64,000 nt of DNA, taken from contig CALBTT010000227.1 of assembly GCA_937967645.1 (NCBI GenBank), positions 1-64,000 of the forward strand, in the 5' to 3' direction. This DNA is from an uncultured Zoogloea sp. (lineage in GTDB: Bacteria > Pseudomonadota > Gammaproteobacteria > Burkholderiales > Rhodocyclaceae). Below are positions 7,885 through 17,312 of this stretch, one piece after another. How positions within the stretch are numbered: the first letter of the stretch is position 1; each line of letters opens with the position of its first letter. The notes below the pieces were generated by a model. That model was not told the DNA's origin. It ran no database searches and saw only the letters and a program-made list of their open reading frames with translations. The translations under genes and the position numbers were made by a program.

Positions 7885-10800
7885 ATGAACGCATTCAGGC
7901 TTGTGTCCGTGGGTGAGTGCCGTGCGCGGCTTGGAGCGCATGCTGCGCGTTTCCTGGCGTCCGTTGCGCTCTGGCAGGCTTTTTTGCCTGTGGCATGGGC
8001 ATTGGACACGCCACTGGCCAATTCTCCCATTCCCTCCAGTCAGGAAGGTGTGCCTGCCAACGTGATGATGGCGCTGTCGGTGGAGTTTCCGACCGCTCAC
8101 AGTCACGCCAACTTCAGTGCCGGAGCCTTTGGCGTCCCGGGGCTGCCTGCCAGCTCGACAACTGACCCCTATTTCGAGCCGACCCGCCGTTACCTGGGGT
8201 ATTTCGACCCGTCCAAGTGCTACAAGTATTCGGGTTCGTCCTCGAATGGCTACTTCTATCCCTCCGGCAATTCGACGGGCAGTAATTACACGTGTACTGG
8301 AGAATGGTCAGGGAGCTATATGAACTGGGCCACCATGCACGTGATCGACCTGTTCCGCTGGGCGATGACGGGGGGGGCGCGGGATGTGGATCTGCCCCTG
8401 GATTTCTCCGGTTCGGCAACAGGCCAGACCATTCTCAAGAAGGCTTGGTGGTCCTCCGATAGCTATCAGGGTGGTTTGTCGAACTTCCCCGATAAGTCCA
8501 TTTCGTCTGGAAATATCACCAAATACACGGGATTGGCGACCAGCGGCACCAAGAATCTCGTGGCGAGAGTGTATGGCAAAGGGATCAATGTCGATTTCAG
8601 CTACAGCACCAATGATTCAGCGTCCACGACATTTGCGAGTTATCAGGTAAGGGTGCTGGTCTGTGACGGTACCGATACCACGAAGCATGAGTACCCGGAT
8701 CAGTACTACTGCCAGAAGTACACCAGTGAAGACAAGACAAAGTCCGTCTACAAGCCGGTGGGCCTGATCCAGAAGAACATCAACCGGATGCGTTTTGGAG
8801 CAGCGGGCTACCAGAACCTCAACAACACCACCTACACCACCGACGATACCAAGCTGCAGGCTTGGGAAGGCGCGGTGGTGAAGGCGCAGATCCGCAACAC
8901 CAAGGAGGAGATCACTGAAGCAGGCGCGTTTCTCCGAGACCCCTTCCCCACGGATAAGGGGGGCGATGCGGATGTGACTCGCACGGGGGCGATCAACTAC
9001 CTCAACCTGTTCGGCTACAAGGCGAAGAACTACAAGCGTTACGACAATGTCAGCGAGATGTACGCGGTGGCGCTTCGTTATCTGCTGGGGCCTCAGGGCA
9101 TCGGCAACGTATCGGCCTATACGACACCGCCCTCCGGCCTGTCGGCGACCCAGCGGGCAGCTGTCAAGGACGATTTTCCGATGATCAGCAACTGGACTGA
9201 TCCGATGTTCCCGGCCAACCAGGGCGGAACGTGCCAGAAGCAGTTCATCATCGGCATCGGCGACACCAATACCTGTAGCGGCTATGGCTGTGACAGCCAT
9301 CTGTCGGGCAGCACCACCCCGATGAATGCGGCCGTCTCTGCGGAGCGCTTTGCCAATGAGACAGCCAACGCCTGGGCCAAGAAGATCAGCGGCTACAGCC
9401 TGCCATACGATTACATCGCCGGCATGGCCTATGCCGCCAATACCAAGGCCTTGCGCAGTGACTTTCCGAACATGAGGGTCAAGACATTCTGGGTTGATGC
9501 GCTCGAATACTCGGAGATGGACGCGAACAACCAGTACCAGAAGGCTGCCAAGTATGGTGCTTTCAATGACCTCAATAACAATGGTACGCCGGACAATGGG
9601 GAGTGGAACGCCCTGGGGCAGAGCTATAAAGGTACGCCCGTCCCGGATGCCTATTTCCCGGCATCGGACCCGGACCGCATGGTCTCGGGGCTCAACTCGG
9701 CCTTCAGTCAGATCAATTCGCTGATTGGTGCGGCTGCGGGGGTGGGTTTGACCGGTGCGGTGATTTCGGAGAGTTTCACCAGCGATGCCATTTTCCAGGC
9801 GTCCTATGATTCCCAGTATTGGGCGGGCGACCTCAAGGGGCTGAAGATCACGGCGATCGACGCGACTTCCGGAGTCATCTCATCCACGCCAGTGTGGAGT
9901 GCAGCCTCCAAGCTGGATGCGATGGTGTCCGGGACCGGCTGGAATACGACTCGCAAGATCGTGACCCTGGCGCCCGACTCGGCCGGCAAGCTGGTGGGTG
10001 TTCCGTTCCGGACGGCCAATCTGAGCACCGCTCAGAAGATCGTGCTGGGTAGCACCGCGACCGAGCAGAGCAATGTCCTCAGTTACCTGCGGGGTGACAC
10101 TACCAATCAGTCGACGCTGCTTGTCCGCAAGGCCTACCGCTACAGGGCTTCGGCGCTCGGCGATATTGTCGATTCCGGAGCTCTGTATGTCGGACCGCCC
10201 AGCTTCCCCTATTCGGATGCGCTCAATCCCGGATATGCGGCTTTCAAGCTGGCTAATGCCTCGCGCAAGCCGGTGGTGTTTGTCGGAGCCAACGACGGGA
10301 TGCTTCATGCGTTTGATGCCCAAGTGAATGGCGCGAGCACGGGGGGGCAGGAGCTCTTTGCTCTCGTACCGAACGCGGTGTTCAGGGGGCCGGATGATCT
10401 TCCCGCAGAAAGTGGCTTGAAGGCTCTGACGGATAACGCCTACCAGCACCGCTACTACGTCAACGCAACGCCCTTGGTGAGGGATGTGGACTTCGCGCGT
10501 GCAGGGGTTACCCCGAGCGCGTCCGCCACTCCGGATTGGCGCACCCTGCTTGTCACGGGCCTGGGCAAGGGGGGGCGAAGCTACGTGGCGATCGATGTCA
10601 CGGACCCCGCCTCATGGACCTCTGAAACGGCTGTTGCCGGCAAGGTGCTGTGGGAATTCACCCATGAGGATATGGGCTTCACCTTTGGTCGGCCCCTGAT
10701 CGGCAAGACCGCCAAGTGGGGGTGGGTCGTCATTCTGGCCGGCGGTTACAACAACAATTTGGGATCGGATACGAGCAAGAAGGGCAAGGGGGTGGTTTTC

Positions 10801-11709
10801 ATTGTCGACCCCAGGAACGGCTCGTTGCTTCAGACCGTTTATACGTCCGAAGGTACGGCGGTCAATCCTGCAGGTTTGGCACATGTGAACAGCTACATAC
10901 CTGATGTTGCCGAGATGACGATGGATTTCCTGTATGCAGGGGATCTGCTGGGTAACGTCTGGCGAATGGACTTTACCAGCCCATCGTCGAATGTTCCCAC
11001 ACCGACGCTGATGGCGAAGCTGACGGATGGTCTCGGGGTTGCCCAACCTATTACGACAGAGGTTGCGCCTGCCGCAGCCCCTGACCTTTTCAGGTATGTC
11101 TTCGTGGGTACGGGACGTTTGCTGCATAACGATGACCGTGACAACACTCAGCAGCAGACCTTTTATGCCTTGAAGGATGGTACGGTGAGCGCTCCGTACT
11201 CGGACCAGGTCGGTGTGGGCAGGCAGTTGCCCAGTGGCGTTTCTTTTCCTTTCGGGAGGAACGACATGGTTGCCGTGAACAGTCTCATCAGCGGTGCGAT
11301 CCTGGACGATGAGAAGCCGATGGGATGGTACTACGACCTCACCGGAGTCAGCGGCAACTATCGGGAACAGATCACGGTGAGACCTCAGACGAACGAAGGC
11401 GTCGTGGCCTGGATCGGTACCTTGATGAACCAGGATAAATGCAATCCGGCGGGGCAGAGCAGCGCTTACGCCGTACATTTTTCTTCCGCCAAGACCGCCT
11501 TCGGCCGGGTCCAGAACGGCGTCCGGGTGCCTGTCGAGATGGTGAGCTCGGCGAGTGGCGTGGTGGGGGCCAGGTTGGTGCGGATCGGCAACACCATCCG
11601 CCTCATGGGCTCGTCCTCTGATCCCACGGTGGGGGCCTCCATCCTGGGTAGCCAGGTCGGCGGCTTGACTGACCCGCATGTGCTCAACTGGCGGATCATC
11701 GGCCAGTAA
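7885..11709 (+). CDS. pilY1: type IV pilus tip/biogenesis protein PilY1
   Basis: A 1274-residue exported protein, the PilC/PilY1 adhesin-like factor that sits on the minor-pilin complex and regulates pilus extension and retraction. A signal peptide ends about AWA at residue 39. The C-terminal PilC-type beta-propeller is clear (VVFVGANDGMLHAFDA near residue 795, later VTGLGKGGRSYVAIDV). An EF-hand-like loop with D562, N564, N566, D570 and E573 could bind calcium. The region where P. aeruginosa PilY1 has a von Willebrand A MIDAS motif reads NVMMALSVEFPT and has no DxSxS. I chose the ATG at 7885 because GGAGG lies at the right distance; the frame is open further upstream. It is the last gene of the operon. 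Confidence 0.9.
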   Translation: MNAFRLVSVGECRARLGAHAARFLASVALWQAFLPVAWALDTPLANSPIPSSQEGVPANVMMALSVEFPTAHSHANFSAGAFGVPGLPASSTTDPYFEPTRRYLGYFDPSKCYKYSGSSSNGYFYPSGNSTGSNYTCTGEWSGSYMNWATMHVIDLFRWAMTGGARDVDLPLDFSGSATGQTILKKAWWSSDSYQGGLSNFPDKSISSGNITKYTGLATSGTKNLVARVYGKGINVDFSYSTNDSASTTFASYQVRVLVCDGTDTTKHEYPDQYYCQKYTSEDKTKSVYKPVGLIQKNINRMRFGAAGYQNLNNTTYTTDDTKLQAWEGAVVKAQIRNTKEEITEAGAFLRDPFPTDKGGDADVTRTGAINYLNLFGYKAKNYKRYDNVSEMYAVALRYLLGPQGIGNVSAYTTPPSGLSATQRAAVKDDFPMISNWTDPMFPANQGGTCQKQFIIGIGDTNTCSGYGCDSHLSGSTTPMNAAVSAERFANETANAWAKKISGYSLPYDYIAGMAYAANTKALRSDFPNMRVKTFWVDALEYSEMDANNQYQKAAKYGAFNDLNNNGTPDNGEWNALGQSYKGTPVPDAYFPASDPDRMVSGLNSAFSQINSLIGAAAGVGLTGAVISESFTSDAIFQASYDSQYWAGDLKGLKITAIDATSGVISSTPVWSAASKLDAMVSGTGWNTTRKIVTLAPDSAGKLVGVPFRTANLSTAQKIVLGSTATEQSNVLSYLRGDTTNQSTLLVRKAYRYRASALGDIVDSGALYVGPPSFPYSDALNPGYAAFKLANASRKPVVFVGANDGMLHAFDAQVNGASTGGQELFALVPNAVFRGPDDLPAESGLKALTDNAYQHRYYVNATPLVRDVDFARAGVTPSASATPDWRTLLVTGLGKGGRSYVAIDVTDPASWTSETAVAGKVLWEFTHEDMGFTFGRPLIGKTAKWGWVVILAGGYNNNLGSDTSKKGKGVVFIVDPRNGSLLQTVYTSEGTAVNPAGLAHVNSYIPDVAEMTMDFLYAGDLLGNVWRMDFTSPSSNVPTPTLMAKLTDGLGVAQPITTEVAPAAAPDLFRYVFVGTGRLLHNDDRDNTQQQTFYALKDGTVSAPYSDQVGVGRQLPSGVSFPFGRNDMVAVNSLISGAILDDEKPMGWYYDLTGVSGNYREQITVRPQTNEGVVAWIGTLMNQDKCNPAGQSSAYAVHFSSAKTAFGRVQNGVRVPVEMVSSASGVVGARLVRIGNTIRLMGSSSDPTVGASILGSQVGGLTDPHVLNWRIIGQ

Positions 11710-11732
11710 TAGTCGGGTAAGTAGTAACCAGA

Positions 11733-11766
11733 ATGACAAAGGGCGCCGCGAGGCGCCCTTTGTCAT
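11733..11766. terminator. perfect 15-bp hairpin after pilY1
   Basis: Two 15-nt arms (11733-11747 and 11752-11766) pair perfectly around a GCGA tetraloop; the stem ends are ATGACAAA/TTTGTCAT and the core is GGGCGCC/GGCGCCC. It lies 23 bp after pilY1 and 44 bp from the converging tRNA-Leu gene. The A-run on one side and T-run on the other suggest a bidirectional terminator for both. Confidence 0.8.
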
Positions 11767-11809
11767 GGATCGAAACGATGTTGCTTTGACTGTTACTCAA
11801 TGCGCGTCT

Positions 11810-11893
11810 TGGTGCGGACGGAGAGACTCGAACTCTCACGCCAAAGGCGCCAGAACCTAAATCTGGTGCGTCTACCAATTTCGCCACGTCCGC
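11810..11893 (-). tRNA. tRNA-Leu (anticodon UAG)
   Basis: An 84-nt tRNA on the minus strand with CCA encoded. The acceptor arms GCGGACG/CGTCCGC pair fully. The anticodon loop TTTAGGT between CCAGA and TCTGG gives anticodon UAG, reading CUA/CUN leucine codons. The long variable arm (CGCCTTTGGCG) and the T loop TTCGAGT fit a class II leucine tRNA. It stands alone between pilY1 and rho. Confidence 0.95.
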
Positions 11894-12012
11894 AAGCGGC
11901 GCGCATTGTAACTGTCGACCTGGCCGATGGCCAGTTTGTGATCGAAGCGACCGGGGCTGGACTTTACCCGAGAAGGGCAGCAGGGGGCCAGCCGACCCCC
12001 GGTGGCAGAGGC

Positions 12013-13272
<1,260 letters not shown>

Positions 13273-13352
13273 GGCAGGCAGCGGTTGGGGGAGGGGGAAA
13301 GTAAAGGTAGGAGAACAGCGGAGCGCGTAGAGGTGTGTGCTCTGACTGCAGA

Positions 13353-13394
13353 GCGGCGCCCGGGTTGCCGGATGGCTTGCCCGGAGGGCGCCGC
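13353..13394 (-). promoter_or_regulatory. stem-loop in the trxA-rho gap
   Basis: GCGGCGCCC (13353-13361) pairs with GGGCGCCGC (13386-13394), with a partly paired interior. It lies between the trxA stop and the rho start. It lacks a following T-run on the minus strand, so it is more likely a leader or partial terminator than a strong intrinsic one. Rho genes are often autoregulated in their leaders; a link here is inference. Confidence 0.4.
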
Positions 13395-13421
13395 TATAAC
13401 TTGACCGGGAGGGTATCCCTA

Positions 13422-13748
13422 TTACAGATGGCTGTCAATGAAGGCCGCGAGTTGCGACTTGGACAGCGCGCCGACCTTGGTCGCCTCGATGTTGCCGCCC
13501 TTGAACAGCATCAGGGTGGGGATGCCGCGGATGCCGTACTTGGCCGGCGTTTCCTGGTTTTCGTCGATGTTCAGCTTGGCCACCTTGAGCTTGCCGCCGT
13601 ATTCCTTGGCGACTTCGTCGAGGATGGGGGCGATCATCTTGCAGGGACCACACCATTCGGCCCAGTAATCGACCAGCACGGGGCTGGCGGACTGCAGAAC
13701 CTCGCTTTCGAAGTTTGCATCGGTGACGTAATGGATATGTTCGCTCAT
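13422..13748 (-). CDS. trxA: thioredoxin 1
   Basis: A 108-residue cytoplasmic dithiol oxidoreductase. The active site WCGPCK has its cysteines at 33 and 36, and the cis-proline motif GIRGIPTLMLFK is present. I chose the ATG at 13748 (MSEHIHYV), which has AGGAA upstream, over the ATG four codons earlier. Length and sequence are typical. It stands upstream of rho on the same strand, a conserved pair. Confidence 0.97.
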   Translation of the reverse strand: MSEHIHYVTDANFESEVLQSASPVLVDYWAEWCGPCKMIAPILDEVAKEYGGKLKVAKLNIDENQETPAKYGIRGIPTLMLFKGGNIEATKVGALSKSQLAAFIDSHL

Positions 13749-14078
13749 GATTCCTCGCATTCAGTGGGGGCAGGGGTCGCCGGATGGGGCGCCGGGGTGG
13801 CGCGGGGCATTGCAGCCCACGATCCGATCGACAGGGTAAGAGATGTCCGATCCTAGCGAATATTCCCTGGCAAGAAAAGCGATTTTCTCGCTGCAGGCAG
13901 GGTTGCGTGGCCTTCGAGGTGTGGCCCGGAAGGGGGCGGAGCGCACCGGATGTGGTAGGCGGGTAGGTTGAAGCCTACCGGATCGGGTATATTCCGGACT
14001 TGAAGACATCTTGCCTGCGCAGCTGGTCACCCGTCCGACCGGGGCTGTGGTGGGCCTACCAGAACAGGAGTTTGCCCC
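13749..14078. promoter_or_regulatory. 330-bp divergent intergenic region between trxA and fdxA
   Basis: No gene is seen here. Toward fdxA there is a -10-like TATATT at 13988-13993, preceded by an inverted repeat GGTAGGC (13954-13960) / GCCTACC (13973-13979). A further GGTAGG lies at 13962-13967 and another CCTACC at 14055-14060. The repeats sit where a regulator of fdxA could bind. No convincing -35 was found at standard spacing. Confidence 0.35.
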
Positions 14079-14402
14079 ATGACCTATGTTGTTACCGAAA
14101 ATTGCATCCGCTGCAAGTACACGGACTGTGTCGATGTGTGCCCCGTGGATTGTTTCCGTGAGGGGCCCAACTTTCTGGTGATCGATCCCGATGAGTGCAT
14201 CGACTGCACCCTGTGCGTGGCCGAGTGCCCCGCGGAGGCGATTTTTGCCGAGGATGACGTGCCGGCTGATCAGCAGGGCTTCATCGCGCTCAACGCAGAG
14301 CTTGCGGCCAAGTGGGTTCCCATCGTCGAGCGCAAGGAGCCTCCGGCGGACGCGGACGACTGGCGTGGCGTGAAGGACAAGCTCAAGTTCCTCGAGCGCT
14401 GA
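14079..14402 (+). CDS. fdxA: 7Fe ferredoxin FdxA
   Basis: A 107-residue electron carrier with one [3Fe-4S] and one [4Fe-4S] cluster. Cysteines at 9, 12, 17, 21 and 25 and the second set C40-x2-C43-x2-C46-x3-C50 followed by Pro match the FdxA pattern. The C-terminal half is the usual acidic extension ending in DKLKFLER. The Shine-Dalgarno AGGAG precedes the ATG. It is a single-gene unit closed by a terminator. Confidence 0.95.
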   Translation: MTYVVTENCIRCKYTDCVDVCPVDCFREGPNFLVIDPDECIDCTLCVAECPAEAIFAEDDVPADQQGFIALNAELAAKWVPIVERKEPPADADDWRGVKDKLKFLER

Positions 14403-14423
14403 TTGCAGCCTGGTTGAAATTTG

Positions 14424-14458
14424 AAGGGGGCGCCTGTGGGCGCCCCCTTGCTTTTGGG
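14424..14458 (+). terminator. intrinsic terminator after fdxA
   Basis: AAGGGGGCGCC (14424-14434) and GGCGCCCCCTT (14439-14449) form an 11-bp stem with a TGTG loop, followed by GCTTTT. It lies 21 bp after the fdxA stop. Confidence 0.85.
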
Positions 14459-14664
14459 TTCGCCGCAGCGGGCGGCATTTCTTGTCCTGAAATTCATTTT
14501 CGTATCGTGAAGGCCTTTTTCGTGGGGGTGGAGTCCTTCCCCGCTTTTGGGCTCTGACATGGGGTAAGTCCTGATTCCGAAAGGCTTTGCGGTCGGCGTG
14601 CAATCGAATACCATCCCGGGCAGGATTCATTTCGGCCTGTCCGGGCTGCCAAGAGGAAAAGAAA

Positions 14665-15111
14665 ATGCTGGTCAGTGAAATTCTCGCGATCAAGGGCAAG
14701 GTGCTGTTTACGGTTGCCTCCCAAAAGACCCTCGCCGAGGCTGTTTCCATCATGACGGAACAGGATGTGGGCTCACTGGTGGTCTTTGATCGCGGGCGCA
14801 TGGTAGGCCTGCTGACTTTCCGAGAGGTACTGCTAGCGACCCAGCGCGCCGGTGCGGCCTGGGAAGTGCTGCCGGTCGAGGAGGCGATGCTCAAGGATCC
14901 CTTCGTTGCGACGCTCAACATGGAGATGGATGAGCTGCGCCGCCTGATGGTCGAGCACCATCAGCGCTACCTGCCGGTCATGGATGACACCATGCTGATG
15001 GGCGTGGTCTCCTTCCATGACGTTGCCAAGGCGGTGCTCGAAGAGCAGAGTTTCGAGAACCGGATGCTGAAGAACTACATCAAGAACTGGCCTGCCGAGG
15101 ATCAGGCCTGA
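14665..15111 (+). CDS. two-CBS-domain protein
   Basis: A 148-residue protein made almost entirely of a CBS pair. The first repeat is about 15-70 (TLAEAVSIMTEQDVGSLVVF, GLLTFREVLLA) and the second about 75-130 (MDELRRLMVEHHQRYLPVMD, GVVSFHDVAKA). CBS pairs bind adenosine nucleotides and act as sensors. I chose the ATG at 14665 because GAGGAAAA lies upstream; the frame is open to 14587. No catalytic domain is attached. It stands alone between fdxA and fadD, so its target is unknown. Confidence 0.88.
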   Translation: MLVSEILAIKGKVLFTVASQKTLAEAVSIMTEQDVGSLVVFDRGRMVGLLTFREVLLATQRAGAAWEVLPVEEAMLKDPFVATLNMEMDELRRLMVEHHQRYLPVMDDTMLMGVVSFHDVAKAVLEEQSFENRMLKNYIKNWPAEDQA

Positions 15112-15341
15112 TCTGTCGGGGCGGCTATGGCCGTCCCGGGCTGAGCTTGACGGCCGTACCGCGCAGGGGGCGGGCGGTCTGAAGAACGAGGCGCGCAAAG
15201 CGCCTGTCGAAAGGTATGTTGGGAGCCGGCGTCGATTGGGCGTCGGGCCGCCTGGGGAGGGCGGGACCCTGCAGCATGCACGTGCCAAGCATATGGCGCG
15301 GCCTTGCAGGTCCGATGACCAACTACAAAGGAGACAAGCTG

Positions 15342-17003
15342 ATGGACAAGATTTGGCTGAAAAGCTACCCCCCTGGTGTGCCCGCCGAGATCAACGCCGG
15401 GGAGTTTGCGTCCCTGGCCGATCTGTTCGATAAGAGTGTCGCGAAGTTTGCTGCGCGCACTGCCTATATCAACATGGGCAAGTCCATTTCCTATCAGGAA
15501 CTGGACGAACTGTCGCGGCAATTTGCCGGTTATCTGCAGGGGGAGTTGGGGCTTGCTCCCGGTGCCCGGGTTGCCCTGATGATGCCCAACTGCCTCCAGT
15601 ACCCGATCGCGATGTTCGCGATCCTGCGGGCAGGCTATGTGGTCGTGAACGTCAATCCGCTCTACACCGCGCGCGAGCTCGCTCACCAGCTCGGGGATGC
15701 CGGTTGCGAAGCAATCGTCATCATGGAGAATTTCGCCCACACGCTGCAGGAGGTCCTCGCTCACACGAAGATCCGGCATGTGGTGGTGACGGGCCTCGGG
15801 GATCTGTTGGGCTTCCCCAAGTCGCTGATCGTCAATCTCGTGGTGCGTCACGTCAAGAAGATGGTCCCTGCGTGGGATCTGCCTGGTCATGTTGGATTCC
15901 GGGAGGCGCTGTCCCGGGGGCGGCGGCACCCCCCGCAGTCCGTCAGGCTCACTCATGATGACCTGGCCTATCTGCAATATACCGGGGGGACGACGGGGGT
16001 GGCCAAGGGGGCCATGCTGACCCACGGCAACATCGTCTCCAACCTGCAGCAGGCGCACGCCTGGATCAGCCCCTGCGTGCGGGAGGGCGAAGAAGTCATC
16101 ATCACGGCCTTGCCGCTTTATCACATCTTTTCCCTCACGGCCAACTGCCTGACCTTCCTCAAGATCGGTGCGGCCAACGTGCTGATCACCAATCCGCGGG
16201 ATATCCCGGGTTTCGTTGCCGAAATGGCCCAGCATCCGTTCACCATCATCACCGGGGTCAATACACTCTTCAATGCCCTGCTGAACAACGCTGATTTCGC
16301 GAAGCTGGATTTCTCGAGGCTCAAGGTCGCCCTGGGTGGTGGGATGGCTGTGCAGCAGGCCGTCGCAGATCGCTGGAAGGCGCTGACGGGCAAGCCGCTG
16401 GCGGAGGCCTATGGGCTTACCGAGACGTCGCCCGCGGTCTGCATCAACCCCTTGAATCTGCCCGAGTTCAATCACTCCATCGGTCTGCCCATCTCTTCGA
16501 CGGACATCAGCCTGCGGGACGATGATGGGTATGAAGTGGCGCCGGGCCAGCCGGGCGAGCTGTGTGTCAAGGGGCCGCAGGTCATGAAGGGCTACTACAA
16601 CCGGCCCGAGGATACGGCCCGTGCCTTCACCCATGATGGATACCTGCGGACCGGGGATGTGGCCACGATCGATGCGGAGGGTTTTGTCCGGATCGTCGAT
16701 CGAAAGAAAGACATGATCCTGGTGTCGGGATTCAACGTGTACCCGAACGAGGTCGAGGATGTGGTTGCGGCTCACCCGGGTGTGATGGAGGTGGCCGCCC
16801 TGGGCGTGCCAGACGAGCACTCCGGGGAGGCGGTGAAGGTCTTCGTTGTCCGCAAAGACCCGTCGCTGACGGCCGAGGCGCTGATTGCCCACTGCAGGGA
16901 AGGGCTTACGGGCTATAAAGTGCCCAGATTCGTGGAGTTCCGCGATGAGCTGCCCAAGAGCAATGTGGGCAAGATCCTGCGTCGTGTGCTCAGGGATGCT
17001 TGA
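15342..17003 (+). CDS. fadD: long-chain fatty acid-CoA ligase
   Basis: A 553-residue AMP-forming acyl-CoA synthetase that activates long-chain fatty acids at the inner membrane for beta-oxidation or lipid synthesis. The AMP-binding P-loop YTGGTTGVAKGAMLTH, the EAYGLTETSP motif, the GYLRTGD hinge region and the C-terminal Lys motif KSNVGKILRR are all present. I chose the ATG at 15342 because AAAGGAG is correctly spaced; the frame is open to 15216. It is monocistronic, 338 bp before ilvB. Substrate chain length is inferred from overall likeness to FadD. Confidence 0.92.
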   Translation: MDKIWLKSYPPGVPAEINAGEFASLADLFDKSVAKFAARTAYINMGKSISYQELDELSRQFAGYLQGELGLAPGARVALMMPNCLQYPIAMFAILRAGYVVVNVNPLYTARELAHQLGDAGCEAIVIMENFAHTLQEVLAHTKIRHVVVTGLGDLLGFPKSLIVNLVVRHVKKMVPAWDLPGHVGFREALSRGRRHPPQSVRLTHDDLAYLQYTGGTTGVAKGAMLTHGNIVSNLQQAHAWISPCVREGEEVIITALPLYHIFSLTANCLTFLKIGAANVLITNPRDIPGFVAEMAQHPFTIITGVNTLFNALLNNADFAKLDFSRLKVALGGGMAVQQAVADRWKALTGKPLAEAYGLTETSPAVCINPLNLPEFNHSIGLPISSTDISLRDDDGYEVAPGQPGELCVKGPQVMKGYYNRPEDTARAFTHDGYLRTGDVATIDAEGFVRIVDRKKDMILVSGFNVYPNEVEDVVAAHPGVMEVAALGVPDEHSGEAVKVFVVRKDPSLTAEALIAHCREGLTGYKVPRFVEFRDELPKSNVGKILRRVLRDA

Positions 17004-17051
17004 TCGGCGTGACCGATTGCCCGGCACAGGGTGTTGCGACGCAAAAAGAGC

Positions 17052-17080
17052 TTGTGTTTTAGGGCTGACATGCGAATAAT
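17052..17080 (+). promoter_or_regulatory. candidate promoter of the ilvBN leader
   Basis: TTGTGT (17052-17057) and AATAAT (17075-17080) are separated by 17 bp, close to sigma-70 consensus, and end 26 bp before the leader-peptide ATG. This would place the transcript start about 17087, giving a leader of roughly 225 nt before ilvB. Confidence 0.5.
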
Positions 17081-17106
17081 CCAAGCCTAGTCTTGTAGAT
17101 GACCTC

Positions 17107-17184
17107 ATGACCACTTTCGCCTTTGCCCTGCCTGTCGACGTTGTAGTAGTACGCGTAGTAAGCGTAGGCAGGCGCGCGTCGTAA
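17107..17184 (+). CDS. ivbL: valine-rich ilvBN leader peptide (ivbL-like)
   Basis: A 25-codon open frame starting MTTFAFALP, with VDVVVVRVVSVG at residues 10-21. Eight of eleven codons from 10 to 20 are valine, and six of these are GTA, which is little used in the neighbouring GC-rich genes. E. coli ivbL, the leader of ilvBN, also begins MTT and has a VVVVRVV run, from memory of that system. The frame ends 32 bp before a strong terminator hairpin and 128 bp before ilvB. No strong Shine-Dalgarno is seen, the main weakness. The likely role is ribosome-stalling control of attenuation by charged tRNA-Val. Confidence 0.8.
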   Translation: MTTFAFALPVDVVVVRVVSVGRRAS

Positions 17185-17189
17185 GGGTC
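17127..17189 (+). promoter_or_regulatory. candidate pause hairpin and antiterminator segments
   Basis: CCTGCCT (17127-17133) pairs perfectly with AGGCAGG (17166-17172) and spans the valine codons, a candidate 1:2 pause hairpin. Downstream, GCGCGC (17172-17177) and GGGTC (17185-17189) can pair with GCGCGC (17228-17233) and GACCC (17217-17221), disrupting the terminator's 5' arm as a 2:3 antiterminator. Pairings were found by eye, not by energy calculation. Confidence 0.5.
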
Positions 17190-17216
17190 CAAGGTAGTCG
17201 AGAGCAAGGAATTTCA

Positions 17217-17256
17217 GACCCCCGCCGGCGCGCAACCGGCGGGGGTCTTGTCTTTT
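17217..17256 (+). terminator. attenuator terminator before ilvB
   Basis: GACCCCCGCCGG (17217-17228) and CCGGCGGGGGTC (17236-17247) pair perfectly over 12 bp around a 7-nt loop, followed by TTGTCTTTT. It lies 56 bp upstream of the ilvB start and cannot be explained as the end of fadD, which stops 213 bp earlier. Its position after the valine-rich leader frame marks it as an attenuator. Confidence 0.85.
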
Positions 17257-17312
17257 AGGCATATCCCATAGGCCGGAAGAGCGCATCGGCTTTCAAGTCC
17301 AAGGAGAAATCG

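Noticed and set aside
11696..11887. Short protein frame over the tRNA-Leu gene
   Set aside because: The sequence MAKLVDAPDLGSG is the usual artefact of translating a tRNA gene; the RNA fold is unambiguous.
15102..17207. A 701-codon minus-strand open frame opposite fadD
   Set aside because: No family features; it is antisense to clear fadD motifs and carries the low-complexity composition of a shadow frame.
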